59,641 bases of DNA from Pseudomonadota bacterium. Its GTDB lineage: Bacteria; Desulfobacterota; Desulfobulbia; Desulfobulbales; Desulfocapsaceae. The position numbers and the translations under genes were made by a program. Below, piece after piece: positions 26,405 through 35,286 of the stretch. The first letter of the stretch is position 1. The number at the start of each line of letters is the position of its first letter. The stretch is from contig JAHJLI010000194.1 of NCBI GenBank assembly GCA_018821785.1, positions 1 to 59,641 of the forward strand, in the 5' to 3' direction. Below the pieces are notes generated by a model that had not been told where the DNA came from, ran no database searches, and saw only the letters and a program-made list of their open reading frames with translations.

Positions 26405-27418
26405 TTATTCCAGACACAAACTACCTTCTGGTCTGGTCACAAACTTTCTCATTGTATCTTCGCTCAGCAGCTTGCTAAATTGGACATGCACGCTGAAGTC
26501 GCCATAAAGATGAAAGGAAACCCGTACTACCCGAGCAACGACAGACATTGATGCCGGATCCTCCTCCTGTGCGGCGGTGATAAACAATAGCAAATATTTC
26601 GCCAACAGAGCTCTGGCAGTGGCCTTTTGCGAAAGCCGCATGCTGAAACAACATCCACTCAATGAGATGTCCGACAGTCCACCGCTATAAACGTTTTCAG
26701 TTTTGCCTCCTTCGTTTGTTAAAAGCGTTGCCTTTACCGCCCCTGAAGCTGCCTGACGCTCATAGCGCCTTTTCTCCATCTTTTTATTGCGCAATATCTC
26801 ATCCACACTGCCGCCCTTCAGGCAGAAATCGACAAGCTTTTCATACAGGCCGGGGTACTTATCTTCCCAGCCATCGGCTGCACTGCTCTCAAGACACATC
26901 AGCTGCACCTCAGTGTGAGTGATAGCCGAGGCCGAACAGAGGGAAATAGTGGAAAAAGTGTATTCACCCAAGATATCACCGGGACCCAACTTGGCCAAGA
27001 TTACATTCTTGCCATCCTTCGGGAAAAAAATTGTGACATGTCCCTTCTCAATGAGAAATAGCCGGTTGTTCATTGTTCCGTAGGTCAGAATCTTTGTTTT
27101 CGGCCGAAGAACATACCTCTTCATGCTGTAATAGAGGCAGTTACGCTCCTCATCGCTTAGCGAATCATAGAACTTGCCCCACATCGCCAAGTGATCCCGG
27201 TCAATCCCAGCTGTTTTTTCATCTTCGATGATTCCAGAAGACTTTATTATTTCACTAATGGCCATCGAATCAGTTGCGATGAGCTTCTCGTGCAGTTGGT
27301 CGGCCAACTTGAAGTTTCCGGCCTTTGCTGCGACTTCGATTTCGGCAACCAGTTGTTGAACAAGTTGTGACTTGACTTCTTTATCTGGCTGCTTGGATGG
27401 CTCTGGAAATGGAGACAC
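26405..27418 (-). CDS. Cyclic nucleotide-binding domain fused to PilZ domain
   Basis: A 337-residue cytosolic protein. The N-terminal 60 residues form helices. A cNMP-binding beta-roll (about 85-205) contains LFLIEKGHVTIFF and LGPGDILGEYTF. A C-terminal PilZ domain (about 215-335) has RRYER (the R-x3-R type c-di-GMP motif) and DISLSG. No DNA-binding helix-turn-helix follows the cNMP domain, so it is not a CRP-type factor. The beta-roll lacks an obvious canonical cAMP arginine motif, so its ligand is uncertain. The ATG has AGGAGG. It may integrate two signals into one output; partners are unknown. Confidence 0.88.
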   Translation of the reverse strand: MSPFPEPSKQPDKEVKSQLVQQLVAEIEVAAKAGNFKLADQLHEKLIATDSMAISEIIKSSGIIEDEKTAGIDRDHLAMWGKFYDSLSDEERNCLYYSMKRYVLRPKTKILTYGTMNNRLFLIEKGHVTIFFPKDGKNVILAKLGPGDILGEYTFSTISLCSASAITHTEVQLMCLESSAADGWEDKYPGLYEKLVDFCLKGGSVDEILRNKKMEKRRYERQAASGAVKATLLTNEGGKTENVYSGGLSDISLSGCCFSMRLSQKATARALLAKYLLLFITAAQEEDPASMSVVARVVRVSFHLYGDFSVHVQFSKLLSEDTMRKFVTRPEGSLCLE

Positions 27419-27754
27419 GGTGTACCTCCTGCTGAATCAGTAATGAAAAAATCTGTTTCTTGTTTTTTTTTAAACGAATTTCGTGAAGGTATTTCTCCCT
27501 TTTACCTGGGTTGGGTCTATTCACTACATTTTATACGACATTCCGCTTACCTCTACGTTAATGATAGGTGTTTTATAAAATAAAATCAATAATTGGTGCT
27601 GGAACCATCATGGGCAACGTTTGGCTCTTCCGTGGAATCTGCCAATTCACAACAAACAAACCAGTGAGGTTCATTGTAAAGGATGACAGAAAAATATTTT
27701 ATAACGTGTTAATTCAGAAAGATAAACAGCAATTATCCTGACGCATCTTGCCAT
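27419..27754. other. AT-rich gap between CNB-PilZ and cupin genes
   Basis: This 336-base stretch contains the upstream region of the CNB-PilZ gene and the sequence downstream of the cupin gene. A plus-strand frame of about 43 codons from 27610 lacks a good ribosome-binding site and looks random. No RNA gene or clear terminator is seen. Confidence 0.4.
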
Positions 27755-28075
27755 TCAAATCGGCGGAGCGATTGTCACTACAATCCTCATGTCGGTTGTC
27801 GCGCGAACACCATGCGGTTCCCTGATCTCCGAAATGAGAATATTGCCGGGTTTAGCGGGAAATTGTGCCCCATTCTCTCCTAAAAAGAACCCCTCCCCCT
27901 CGATCACCTGGATCGACAGTTCGCCATCGAGATCATGGGAATGAACAGGAAAGGTTACACCTGCACGCAGGTTGAAATTAATAATTTTGAAAAACTCTGA
28001 ATCTTCCACAAGGAAAAATCGTTTCATAGCACCTTCAGTAAATTCCCGAGTGGTATTGAGATCAAGCAGTTTCAT
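27755..28075 (-). CDS. Cupin-domain protein
   Basis: A 106-residue single-domain cupin. Motif 1 is seen as FPVHSHDLDGELSIQVIEGEG (two histidines and a glutamate typical of the metal site) and motif 2 as PGNILISEIREPHGV (third histidine). AAGGAGG precedes the ATG. Such small cupins may be sugar isomerases, dioxygenases or binding proteins; no substrate can be assigned. It is divergent from the 64-codon gene and mpl. Confidence 0.88.
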   Translation of the reverse strand: MKLLDLNTTREFTEGAMKRFFLVEDSEFFKIINFNLRAGVTFPVHSHDLDGELSIQVIEGEGFFLGENGAQFPAKPGNILISEIREPHGVRATTDMRIVVTIAPPI

Positions 28076-28381
28076 AATGCCTCCTTTCTGATTAAAAAAT
28101 TACCATCGCGTTTTCCTATTACTCAAAAAACCTGCAAGAAATAGTATTCTCCTCACTTGTTTTGTATATAGTAATGATGACCTGTTCAATGTGCCTTGAC
28201 ATCAGTCAAAACTCCGGCAAACTTGCAAAAAAAATCCATTTACCGTAATACTATTGCTGCAGCAAGGATGGCTTAACCGGTTATTCTTGACCTCAACGCA
28301 CGCCTCCGCCGCTTCTATGACGAATTGGCCTTCTTCATGCGACGGAGGCGTCTTTATTTCCCCCGAAAAAGAGGACACACG
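28076..28381. other. Divergent regulatory region of cupin and mpl operon
   Basis: This 306-base gap includes a perfect 12-base palindrome TTGCTGCAGCAA near 28252 and a hairpin with arms ACGCCTCCG (28300-28308) and CGGAGGCGT (28343-28351) followed by CTTTATTT. The hairpin sits about 30 bases before the 64-codon gene and could act as a leader attenuator or as a weak terminator. Confidence 0.45.
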
Positions 28382-28576
28382 ATGGGCGTACAGGATAAAA
28401 CTTTGCCAACAACAAACACCTCCGTAAAAGTAAGCGACGAAACAATTTTGAAAATCGCCAAAGAGATTACGGTGAAATTCATAGAGGTCGGAAGGATCTC
28501 TCCAACATCATTTTCTTCTTCTTTTTCCAATATTTATCACACAATTGACAAAACAGTGCGAGGAAACAAGTCATGA
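28382..28576 (+). CDS. Conserved-looking 64-residue protein upstream of mpl
   Basis: A 64-residue acidic-to-neutral helical protein from the ATG at 28382 (GAGG seven bases upstream; an earlier in-frame start at 28325 would lie inside the hairpin). The core ILKIAKEITVKFIEVGRISP followed by FSNIYHTIDKTVRG reads as a real protein, not a random frame. Its stop overlaps the mpl start (ATGA), so both are translated together. I do not recognise a characterised family, and no function is assigned; coupling to mpl hints at a role in cell-wall recycling or simple co-expression. Confidence 0.75.
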   Translation: MGVQDKTLPTTNTSVKVSDETILKIAKEITVKFIEVGRISPTSFSSSFSNIYHTIDKTVRGNKS

Positions 28577-30018
28577 CAGTTCTTGAGGCGGATCTCAACT
28601 ATGCCCCAGCACAACTCATGCACGTACACCTGATGGGGATCTGCGGCACGGGTATGGCGGCACTGGCCGGTATGCTGCAACAGACCGGTTATACGGTTAC
28701 CGGCAGCGACAACCATGTCTATCCGCCGATGTCTGTATTTCTAGCCTCTCTCAATATTCCCGTACAAAACGGCTATGATGCAGGAAATCTCAGCCCCGCT
28801 CCCGATCTGGTTATCGTTGGCAACGTCATAACCAGGAAAAATCCTGAGGCAGAGGCCCTGTCCAAACTGAGGCTTCCTTATTTTTCTTTTCATCAGGCTC
28901 TGGCTCATTTTTTCATCCGCACGCGCACCTCTCTCGTCATCGCCGGAACCCATGGTAAAACAACAACTTGCTCACTCCTGGCAGCCGCCTTACATAAGGC
29001 CGAACTCGACCCCTCTTTTATGATTGGCGGTATTGTCCGACAATTCGGCACTAATTTTCGCCTCGGCAGCGGCAAATATTTTGTCGCCGAAGGCGATGAA
29101 TACGATACAGCTTTTTTCGACAAAGAATCAAAATTCCTCCATTACCGGCCTCATGTGGCGGTCATTACCTCCATTGAGTTCGATCATGCCGATATCTTTG
29201 CAGATCTGGAAGCGATAAAACAATCTTTCAGGAAATTCGTTGGTCTGCTGCCTAAAGACGGCCTACTGATAGCCAACCTCGACGATCCGAATGTTGCCGA
29301 AGTTGCTGCAAAAGCACCATGCGCTGTCCAGGGATACGGTTTAAATCCCTCCAATGATTGGTCTCTTGGAGAACTCAAGACCGCAGACGGAATCACCAGT
29401 TTCGGAGTCTTGAAAAACGGCGCATCCTGGGCCACTATGAAGGTCAGTCTTTCAGGCCGACACAACTGTCTCAACAGCCTGGCGGTTTGTGCAGTACTGC
29501 ATCATCTGGGAGTGTCGTCAGAGAAAATCAGCGTAGGACTTAGCAGTTTCGAGGGAGTAAAACGGCGCCAGGAGGTGCGAGGGATTGAAAAAGGAATCAC
29601 CGTTATCGATGACTTTGCCCATCACCCAACAGCAGTAAAAGAGACCCTGTCAGGCCTGAAGCAAGCTTACCCGAACCAGCGACTTATTGCTGTTTTTGAA
29701 CCACGCACCAACTCATCAAGGCGGGCATTATTTCAGATGGATTATGTTTTGGCCTTCGACGCAGCCGACCTGATTCTGTTGCGAGACCCGCTCCCGCTTG
29801 ACGGAGTGCCGACCGAAGAGCTGTTTTCTTCAGTTCGCTTGGCCAGAGATTTGTCGGGGGAACGAAATCTTGTGGCTGAGGCCTTTGCAGATACCGACAG
29901 CATCCTAGTTAGGCTCAACTCGATTCTTCGCCATGGAGATGTGGTGGCAATTCTTTCGAATGGTGGCTTCGACAATATTCACACTCGCCTCCTGGAACAA
30001 ATCAAGACACTTCACTGA
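28573..30018 (+). CDS. mpl: UDP-N-acetylmuramate:L-alanyl-gamma-D-glutamyl-meso-diaminopimelate ligase
   Basis: A 481-residue Mur ligase that reattaches recovered tripeptide to UDP-MurNAc in peptidoglycan recycling. The N-terminal Rossmann-like domain has HLMGICGTGMAALAG; the ATP site is GTHGKTTT; the later EGDEYDTAFFDK, HHPTAVKETL and FEPRTNSSRR motifs are specific to Mpl rather than MurC. Cytosolic. It works downstream of the AmpG-like importer encoded at 21391. Translationally coupled to the preceding small gene. Confidence 0.95.
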   Translation: MTVLEADLNYAPAQLMHVHLMGICGTGMAALAGMLQQTGYTVTGSDNHVYPPMSVFLASLNIPVQNGYDAGNLSPAPDLVIVGNVITRKNPEAEALSKLRLPYFSFHQALAHFFIRTRTSLVIAGTHGKTTTCSLLAAALHKAELDPSFMIGGIVRQFGTNFRLGSGKYFVAEGDEYDTAFFDKESKFLHYRPHVAVITSIEFDHADIFADLEAIKQSFRKFVGLLPKDGLLIANLDDPNVAEVAAKAPCAVQGYGLNPSNDWSLGELKTADGITSFGVLKNGASWATMKVSLSGRHNCLNSLAVCAVLHHLGVSSEKISVGLSSFEGVKRRQEVRGIEKGITVIDDFAHHPTAVKETLSGLKQAYPNQRLIAVFEPRTNSSRRALFQMDYVLAFDAADLILLRDPLPLDGVPTEELFSSVRLARDLSGERNLVAEAFADTDSILVRLNSILRHGDVVAILSNGGFDNIHTRLLEQIKTLH

Positions 30019-30089
30019 TATACTTACAACAGGGATAGAGGGCGAGGATGAGGGTTTCGGAGGACGGAAGTGCCAGACCCTGGGGTGCT

Positions 30090-30461
30090 TTATTCAAGAA
30101 CCGGTCTAATCAGCAAACGCAAGTCTTCAACAAGCTTTTTAAAATCGGTTAAGCTGCCGCCCTGACGCCCCTTTTCTTCAATGGTGAGAGCGATCTGAGC
30201 GCAATCCTGCATTCCGAGGTTAAGAAATGCGCCTTTTATGGTATGCCCAAGCTTGCCAAGCTGAACCGGATTATTTGCGTCCAGGGCGTTCTCCAGATTA
30301 CACATATGTGTTCCAAGAGTTGCTATAAAACTCGGCAGCATCAAATCGATCTGCTCTACAGGCAGATGAAACTGTTCGGTCAAGTGCAGCCTGATACTGT
30401 CAACACTGCCTTTCTGATTCACTCTCTTGCCAGCCATTGGTTTGTTCATCGTTTCATACAT
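30090..30461 (-). CDS. Stand-alone histidine phosphotransfer (Hpt) protein
   Basis: A 123-residue four-helix Hpt protein from the ATG at 30461 (AAGG nine bases upstream). The phospho-accepting histidine is His73 in LGHTIKGAFLNLG. No kinase or receiver domain is attached. It begins 2 bases after the stop of the receiver-protein gene on the same strand, so the two form a pair that could pass phosphate to or from an unlinked hybrid kinase. Confidence 0.88.
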   Translation of the reverse strand: MYETMNKPMAGKRVNQKGSVDSIRLHLTEQFHLPVEQIDLMLPSFIATLGTHMCNLENALDANNPVQLGKLGHTIKGAFLNLGMQDCAQIALTIEEKGRQGGSLTDFKKLVEDLRLLIRPVLE

Positions 30462-30463
30462 TT

Positions 30464-30886
30464 TCAACAACCTTGTTCGATCAGATGCAGGGTGCGGAGC
30501 TGACCTTCGAGTTTCATACGACTAACCGGCTTGGTTAAATATGCTTCACAACGACCAACGATCAGGGCTTCCATGATATTTTTTGAATCGTCCAAAGTTG
30601 TTACCATAAACACTTTTGTTGTGTTCGCTCCGTCGATACCCTTTTCCAGCTCTATCTGTCGAAGCTCTTTAAGAACCTCATGACCATTTTTCCCAGGCAT
30701 CATAATATCCAAACACACAAGATCATATCTGCCATCCGGTTTGTCATAGGAATGCCGCAAAATATTGACAGCATCCTCACCATTTATCGCCGTGTGACAT
30801 TCACCAAATGGCGCTAGCATTTCTTTAAGCAGAGTTCTGCTGATAAATTCGTCTTCGACAATAAGAATTTTCAATTTCTCGACCAT
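30464..30886 (-). CDS. Single-domain response regulator (CheY-like)
   Basis: A 140-residue receiver-only protein from the ATG at 30886 (GGAGAG about ten bases upstream). Acid pocket ILIVEDE, phospho-acceptor Asp60 in LVCLDIMMPG, the conserved Thr/Ser in MVTTLDDS and Lys in LTKPVSRMKL are all present. It has no output domain, and is encoded directly before an Hpt protein. Its kinase is not in the same cluster. Confidence 0.92.
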   Translation of the reverse strand: MVEKLKILIVEDEFISRTLLKEMLAPFGECHTAINGEDAVNILRHSYDKPDGRYDLVCLDIMMPGKNGHEVLKELRQIELEKGIDGANTTKVFMVTTLDDSKNIMEALIVGRCEAYLTKPVSRMKLEGQLRTLHLIEQGC

Positions 30887-30975
30887 ACGCAGCAAACTCT
30901 CCAGAATAGAAGCGTGCTAGATGTTTCCCCACATGGTAGTATTTAAACAAATAATAATTCAAATCCAAGAAGTAA

Positions 30976-32445
30976 ATGAAAGCCGCGACAGGAAAAATTA
31001 AAAATCACTTTCATTCGACGGTTTCGCCGATAATAAGACGAATTACCGCCCTCATCAAAGACCATAATCTAGTCGTCCGTGAAGACAAGGTGGTCGTAGC
31101 GGTATCCGGTGGAGCCGACTCCCTTGCCCTTCTACATATTCTCCAGGCAGTCGATCTCCACCTTCACCTTCTGGCAGTCTATATTGATCATGGTCTTCGA
31201 CCTCTGGAGACTCCTCATGAACAAACTGTCATCAAAAAGTGCTGTTATGCCCTCGAAGTTCCGTTTATTACCAAAGCTGTTAATGTGCAACAACTGGTTG
31301 CTCAGGAAAAACGTTCACCCGAAGAAGCCGCCCGAATCCTTCGTTACGCCGCCCTTGAAAACATCCGTCTTGAAAACGGGGCTGCACTCATCGCCGTCGG
31401 CCACACTGCTGATGATCAAGTTGAAGAGTTTTTTCTCCGCCTTATACGCGGCAGCAGTAAAAAAGGCTTGTCCGGTATGCAAATCCGCAACGACCGGATC
31501 ATTCGTCCCCTGCTCCAGGAAAACAAAGGTGCCCTTACTGCTTATCTCAATTCTCTTGATATCGCCTGGTGCCAAGATTCATCCAACCTTGACAAACAAT
31601 TTCTACGAAACCGAGTTCGCCTTGACCTCCTGCCCTTATTGGAACAAGATTTCAACCCGGCTATCCGTCGCACAGTCCTGCAAACCATGGATGTGCTCGC
31701 TGAAGAAGAGCACTATCTCGAAAAACAGGCTGCTGCAGCTTTTCTGCAATATGTTATACCCGATGAGTTGATGACAAAAGGCTGCAAATCTACTCAGCTG
31801 GCAATAGAAATAGTACCATTTTGCGAGTATCATCCGGCAATTCGCCGCCGGTTGCTGGAAAAATGCTGCTGGCACATGGCAATACGTCCAACCTACCGGC
31901 AGATCTGTACTTTGCTCGATTTTTTCAAGGATGGAGAAAACGGAGGGGAAATACATCTCGAAGATGGTGTTCGGGCAGAAAAACGCCACCCTCATCTGAT
32001 CCTTTGGAGGCCACTTGAAAAAGGCCGGCTACGTGGAACAAGGCCATCCTGCAAAGGCATTCATCTCCCCATCCCAGGTCCCGGATGTTATTTTGTACCT
32101 GAGGTAGGAAGAGAATTGGTTTTAGAAAAAACGATTCTCTCCTCGTATCACAAAAAGGCTGAAAAGCTGCTCTTTCTTGCACTGGAAAAAGTTACTTTCC
32201 CACTCCTGCTGCGCACTTCGCTGGCGGGAGAACTTTTCCACCCCTGCAACGGAGTGGGACGGAAAAAGATCAGTCGTTTTTTTAATGATCGCAAAATCCC
32301 TGCCAAAGATCGACCATCCTGGCCGGTTCTCGTGTCCGGGGCAGAAATTATTGCCCTGCCTGGACTGCAGATCGACCATGCATACCGGATTACCGATGAA
32401 ACCACCGCTATCCTGGCCATCAGCTGGCTGAAAAGACAAAGCTGA
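30976..32445 (+). CDS. tilS: tRNA(Ile)-lysidine synthase
   Basis: A 489-residue PP-loop ATPase that modifies C34 of tRNA-Ile(CAU) to lysidine. The ATP-binding SGGADS motif is at residues 44-49, followed by VYIDHGLRP and the family blocks EEAARILRYAAL and GHTADDQVEEFFLRLIRGS. The C-terminal substrate-recognition domains extend to residue 489, as in the longer TilS form. It is divergent from the receiver/Hpt pair. Confidence 0.95.
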   Translation: MKAATGKIKNHFHSTVSPIIRRITALIKDHNLVVREDKVVVAVSGGADSLALLHILQAVDLHLHLLAVYIDHGLRPLETPHEQTVIKKCCYALEVPFITKAVNVQQLVAQEKRSPEEAARILRYAALENIRLENGAALIAVGHTADDQVEEFFLRLIRGSSKKGLSGMQIRNDRIIRPLLQENKGALTAYLNSLDIAWCQDSSNLDKQFLRNRVRLDLLPLLEQDFNPAIRRTVLQTMDVLAEEEHYLEKQAAAAFLQYVIPDELMTKGCKSTQLAIEIVPFCEYHPAIRRRLLEKCCWHMAIRPTYRQICTLLDFFKDGENGGEIHLEDGVRAEKRHPHLILWRPLEKGRLRGTRPSCKGIHLPIPGPGCYFVPEVGRELVLEKTILSSYHKKAEKLLFLALEKVTFPLLLRTSLAGELFHPCNGVGRKKISRFFNDRKIPAKDRPSWPVLVSGAEIIALPGLQIDHAYRITDETTAILAISWLKRQS

Positions 32446-32506
32446 AGAGTGACGCGGTCCAACCGACAAAAACAAAATCCCCAAAAGTGGTTATATCTAG
32501 TTACAA

Positions 32507-34438
32507 CTAGCTTTTCTTGCGAAGAATCCTTTTATCCCCGATACGCATGGTGATTTTTACTCGATCAAGATATTCGAGGATAGGAATGGAAAATTTCCGG
32601 GTCAATCCGATCAATTCCTTGAAGGCAGGGGCGTCAATTTCGCCGTTCTTCTCCATATACTGCAGAACCGAAGCAATGACCGGCTCGATTAACTCCCTGG
32701 TATAGTAAAGTGTCTCGCTGATTTTGAACAGCTGACCGTCTCGCAGCTGCAAATCGAGCATCTCTTTAACTAATTGCGGTGGATATTCAGCAAACTGCTC
32801 CATGGTCTCCTTAATGGTCGGTGTCGAGAGACCTTTTGACCGGTACCACTGACTGAGATCTTTTTGCAACTGCTCTTCATCAGCCTTCAAGGCCACTTGA
32901 TGTTCCGACAATCGAACAAAAGATTCCTCCTGGACGACAACTCCTTTACGAATAAGTTCATTAAGGCAATATTGAAAGACCTTCTGGTCGATTTTTCTAC
33001 CTAGTCCGGTGCGCAATTCTTCTTTGGCTATGCCCTGCTGCAACGGATTTTTTTTATGATACGCCACAAGGTGGGCAACCAACATTTCTTTCATTTTTTC
33101 GGCTATTTCAAGAGAAACGTAGCGCTGTGAAGCAGAGTCAACGACAACCATTTTCTTGGTTGAAAGAGGCTCATTGAGGGCTTTTTTAAGGTGTTTTCCG
33201 AACAATCCAAGGCGAATAGCAAGATCATCGGCGGTGAGCCCCTGCTCCCCACTCTCGCGCAGAAAAAAAAGCACCCTATCCTCCACCGTGCCCTCTTTGA
33301 GAATTTGTAAAATCTGCCGATTATACGCCCGGTCGTGTTCCAACAGTCGCTTACGCTTACGGGGCGCGACATTACCAAGAACCATACCGCCGCCAATGGT
33401 GGCAACCGGCGAATAGCTACGTACCACATAGCGGTCGCCAGGCCATACTGAAGCGGTATTTTCCAACAGCAACTGAATCGCCGCCTCGTCCCCGGGTTGC
33501 AGCTCATCCCGGTCAAGCAACGACACTCGACCAAGTATCTCTGAGGTACCTAAATGGACACGAATCCTAGTTCGGTGTTTTAACGGTTTGGCATTTGCTG
33601 CCAGATAGAGAAAATGGCAATCAAGAATGTAGTGCGCCTGGAGTGATCCTGGCAGGGCGAGAACCATGCCCCGTTGAATATCGGCCAAATCAACGCCTTG
33701 AAGATTGATTGCCGTCCTGTGGCCGGCCTCGACCTCGTTTACAGCCTGCGAATGCACCTGAATGCCACGGATCTTGGCCACCTGTTCCGTCGGATAGATT
33801 CGCAAATCCTCGCCCACCGAGGTTCGCCCGGAGATTGAGGTACCGGTAACGACGGCGCCGAATCCCTTCATTGCGAACACCCTGTCGACCGATAGCCTGA
33901 ATGGCCCAAATACCTCATGGAAATCATGTTTCTTAACTATTCCATCAAGGGTTGTGCGCACCAGGTCAATTCCTTCGCCAGTGGTTGAGGAAACATGAAT
34001 GACGGGTGCCCCTTCCAGAAAACTGCCGGCACAAAATTCTATAATCTCATCCGTCACCATCTCCAGCCATTCGGGTTCGACCAAATCTTTTTTGGTGATT
34101 ATAACAACGCCCTGCCTTACCCCCATCAGGCGGCAAATCTCGAAATGCTCGATTGTCTGGGGCATTATCCCTTCGTCGGCTGCCACAATAAAAGCGAGAA
34201 TATCTATACCGGAAACTCCAGAAACCATGGTTTTTACAAACTTTTCGTGTCCAGGTACGTCGACAATGCCGATCCGATGACCACAGGGCAGGTCGAGGTA
34301 GGCAAAGCCTAGCTCAATGGTGATCCCACGTTGAATTTCCTCCTTCAGGCGATCGGTCTCAAAGCCTGTCAGGGCACGGATAAAACTGGTTTTGCCATGG
34401 TCAACATGTCCGGCGGTACCAAGAACAATTTCGCGCAT
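32507..34438 (-). CDS. selB: Selenocysteine-specific elongation factor
   Basis: A 643-residue EF-Tu-like GTPase that brings selenocysteyl-tRNA to UGA codons marked by SECIS hairpins. G1 GHVDHGKT is at residues 10-17, G2 RGITIELGFA, G3 DVPGHEKFV and G4 TKKDL; these are SelB rather than EF-Tu variants. Domains II and III follow, then a long C-terminal region of winged-helix domains (about 370-640) that binds SECIS RNA. It shows that the organism makes selenoproteins; selA, selD and tRNA-Sec are not in the window. Confidence 0.94.
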   Translation of the reverse strand: MREIVLGTAGHVDHGKTSFIRALTGFETDRLKEEIQRGITIELGFAYLDLPCGHRIGIVDVPGHEKFVKTMVSGVSGIDILAFIVAADEGIMPQTIEHFEICRLMGVRQGVVIITKKDLVEPEWLEMVTDEIIEFCAGSFLEGAPVIHVSSTTGEGIDLVRTTLDGIVKKHDFHEVFGPFRLSVDRVFAMKGFGAVVTGTSISGRTSVGEDLRIYPTEQVAKIRGIQVHSQAVNEVEAGHRTAINLQGVDLADIQRGMVLALPGSLQAHYILDCHFLYLAANAKPLKHRTRIRVHLGTSEILGRVSLLDRDELQPGDEAAIQLLLENTASVWPGDRYVVRSYSPVATIGGGMVLGNVAPRKRKRLLEHDRAYNRQILQILKEGTVEDRVLFFLRESGEQGLTADDLAIRLGLFGKHLKKALNEPLSTKKMVVVDSASQRYVSLEIAEKMKEMLVAHLVAYHKKNPLQQGIAKEELRTGLGRKIDQKVFQYCLNELIRKGVVVQEESFVRLSEHQVALKADEEQLQKDLSQWYRSKGLSTPTIKETMEQFAEYPPQLVKEMLDLQLRDGQLFKISETLYYTRELIEPVIASVLQYMEKNGEIDAPAFKELIGLTRKFSIPILEYLDRVKITMRIGDKRILRKKS

Positions 34439-34516
34439 ACTTTAAAAGACAAGAAGAGGGGGAAGGAGCAGTAACAAAATGAATAAAAAAATGGATATAA
34501 TATTTTCTGCTGGCTC

Positions 34517-35143
34517 CTAAAAATATGGATTTGATTTTTTTTCACGGCCGATAGTCGATCGAAGACCGCCGTACCCATGACCTGGCCATACTACCGTTTC
34601 CGGAGATAAAACCAGCAACTTGGTGCGAATTGATTGCAAAAGTTCTTCATGAGAGCCGCCGGGAAAATCGGTACGCCCAAGTCCATCCACAAAAAGTGTA
34701 TCTCCGGTGAGCAGGTCGGGGGCGTTATACAGGCACATGCCACCAGGAGTGTGGCCAGGGGTATGAAGAACCTTGAGAGAGGCGGCACCGATGATGATTA
34801 CATCCCCTTCCTCAACCTCCCGGTCGATTGGTGGCGAAGGCTCAAGACCCAGCATAGAAAAATAGTTGAGCACCTCGGGTTTATTGAAAAAGAGCGAGTC
34901 CAACCTGTGCATGACGATCTTGGCCCCTGTAGCCTCCTGGATTTTACGATTACCACAGACATGATCAGGGTGACCATGAGTGGCAATTATGTAATCGACC
35001 GCATAACCCTTCTCCTTGATTTCAGCGAGAATCTTTTTTTCGTCTCCACCCGGATCAACAACAGCGGCCTTACCTGTTTTTTCACAGGCGACGATGTAAC
35101 AGCAGACTGACATGGATCCGACTATTAACTGTTTTATTATCAT
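34517..35143 (-). CDS. MBL-fold (glyoxalase II-like) metallohydrolase
   Basis: A 208-residue metallo-beta-lactamase-fold enzyme. The metal-binding THGHPDH motif, a later HTPGHTPGG, TGDTLFVDGLGRTDFPGG and the final WPGHG supply the usual histidines and aspartates of a dinuclear or mononuclear site. Length fits the compact glyoxalase II-like/hydroxyacylglutathione hydrolase group, but persulfide dioxygenase or another thioester hydrolase is possible. The start at 35143 is chosen for the family N-terminus; an upstream frame extension has no typical content. Lies between mrp and selB. Confidence 0.87.
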   Translation of the reverse strand: MIIKQLIVGSMSVCCYIVACEKTGKAAVVDPGGDEKKILAEIKEKGYAVDYIIATHGHPDHVCGNRKIQEATGAKIVMHRLDSLFFNKPEVLNYFSMLGLEPSPPIDREVEEGDVIIIGAASLKVLHTPGHTPGGMCLYNAPDLLTGDTLFVDGLGRTDFPGGSHEELLQSIRTKLLVLSPETVVWPGHGYGGLRSTIGREKKSNPYF

Positions 35144-35164
35144 AGCCTTATTCTCTCTATTGAG

Positions 35165-35197
35165 AAGGGGTTGCCCGGCTAACGCCGCCAACCCCTT
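35165..35197. terminator. Intergenic hairpin between mrp and the MBL hydrolase gene
   Basis: AAGGGGTTG (35165-35173) pairs with CAACCCCTT (35189-35197). A second small hairpin (AGGCACG/CGTGCCT) lies at about 35203-35227. In the minus direction used by the flanking genes no strong T run follows, so it may act as a weak terminator or an mRNA processing or stability element. Confidence 0.4.
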
Positions 35198-35286
35198 TGT
35201 TTTAGGCACGAAAAGAAAGTACGTGCCTTAACCATTTATTATTCTTCTCCATTCCACTCACATCAGCCGAAAATGATCGCGGTTCA

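Noticed and set aside
27610..27741. A 43-codon plus-strand frame in the CNB-PilZ/cupin gap
   Set aside because: No convincing ribosome-binding site and no protein-like pattern; AT-rich spacer gives such frames by chance.
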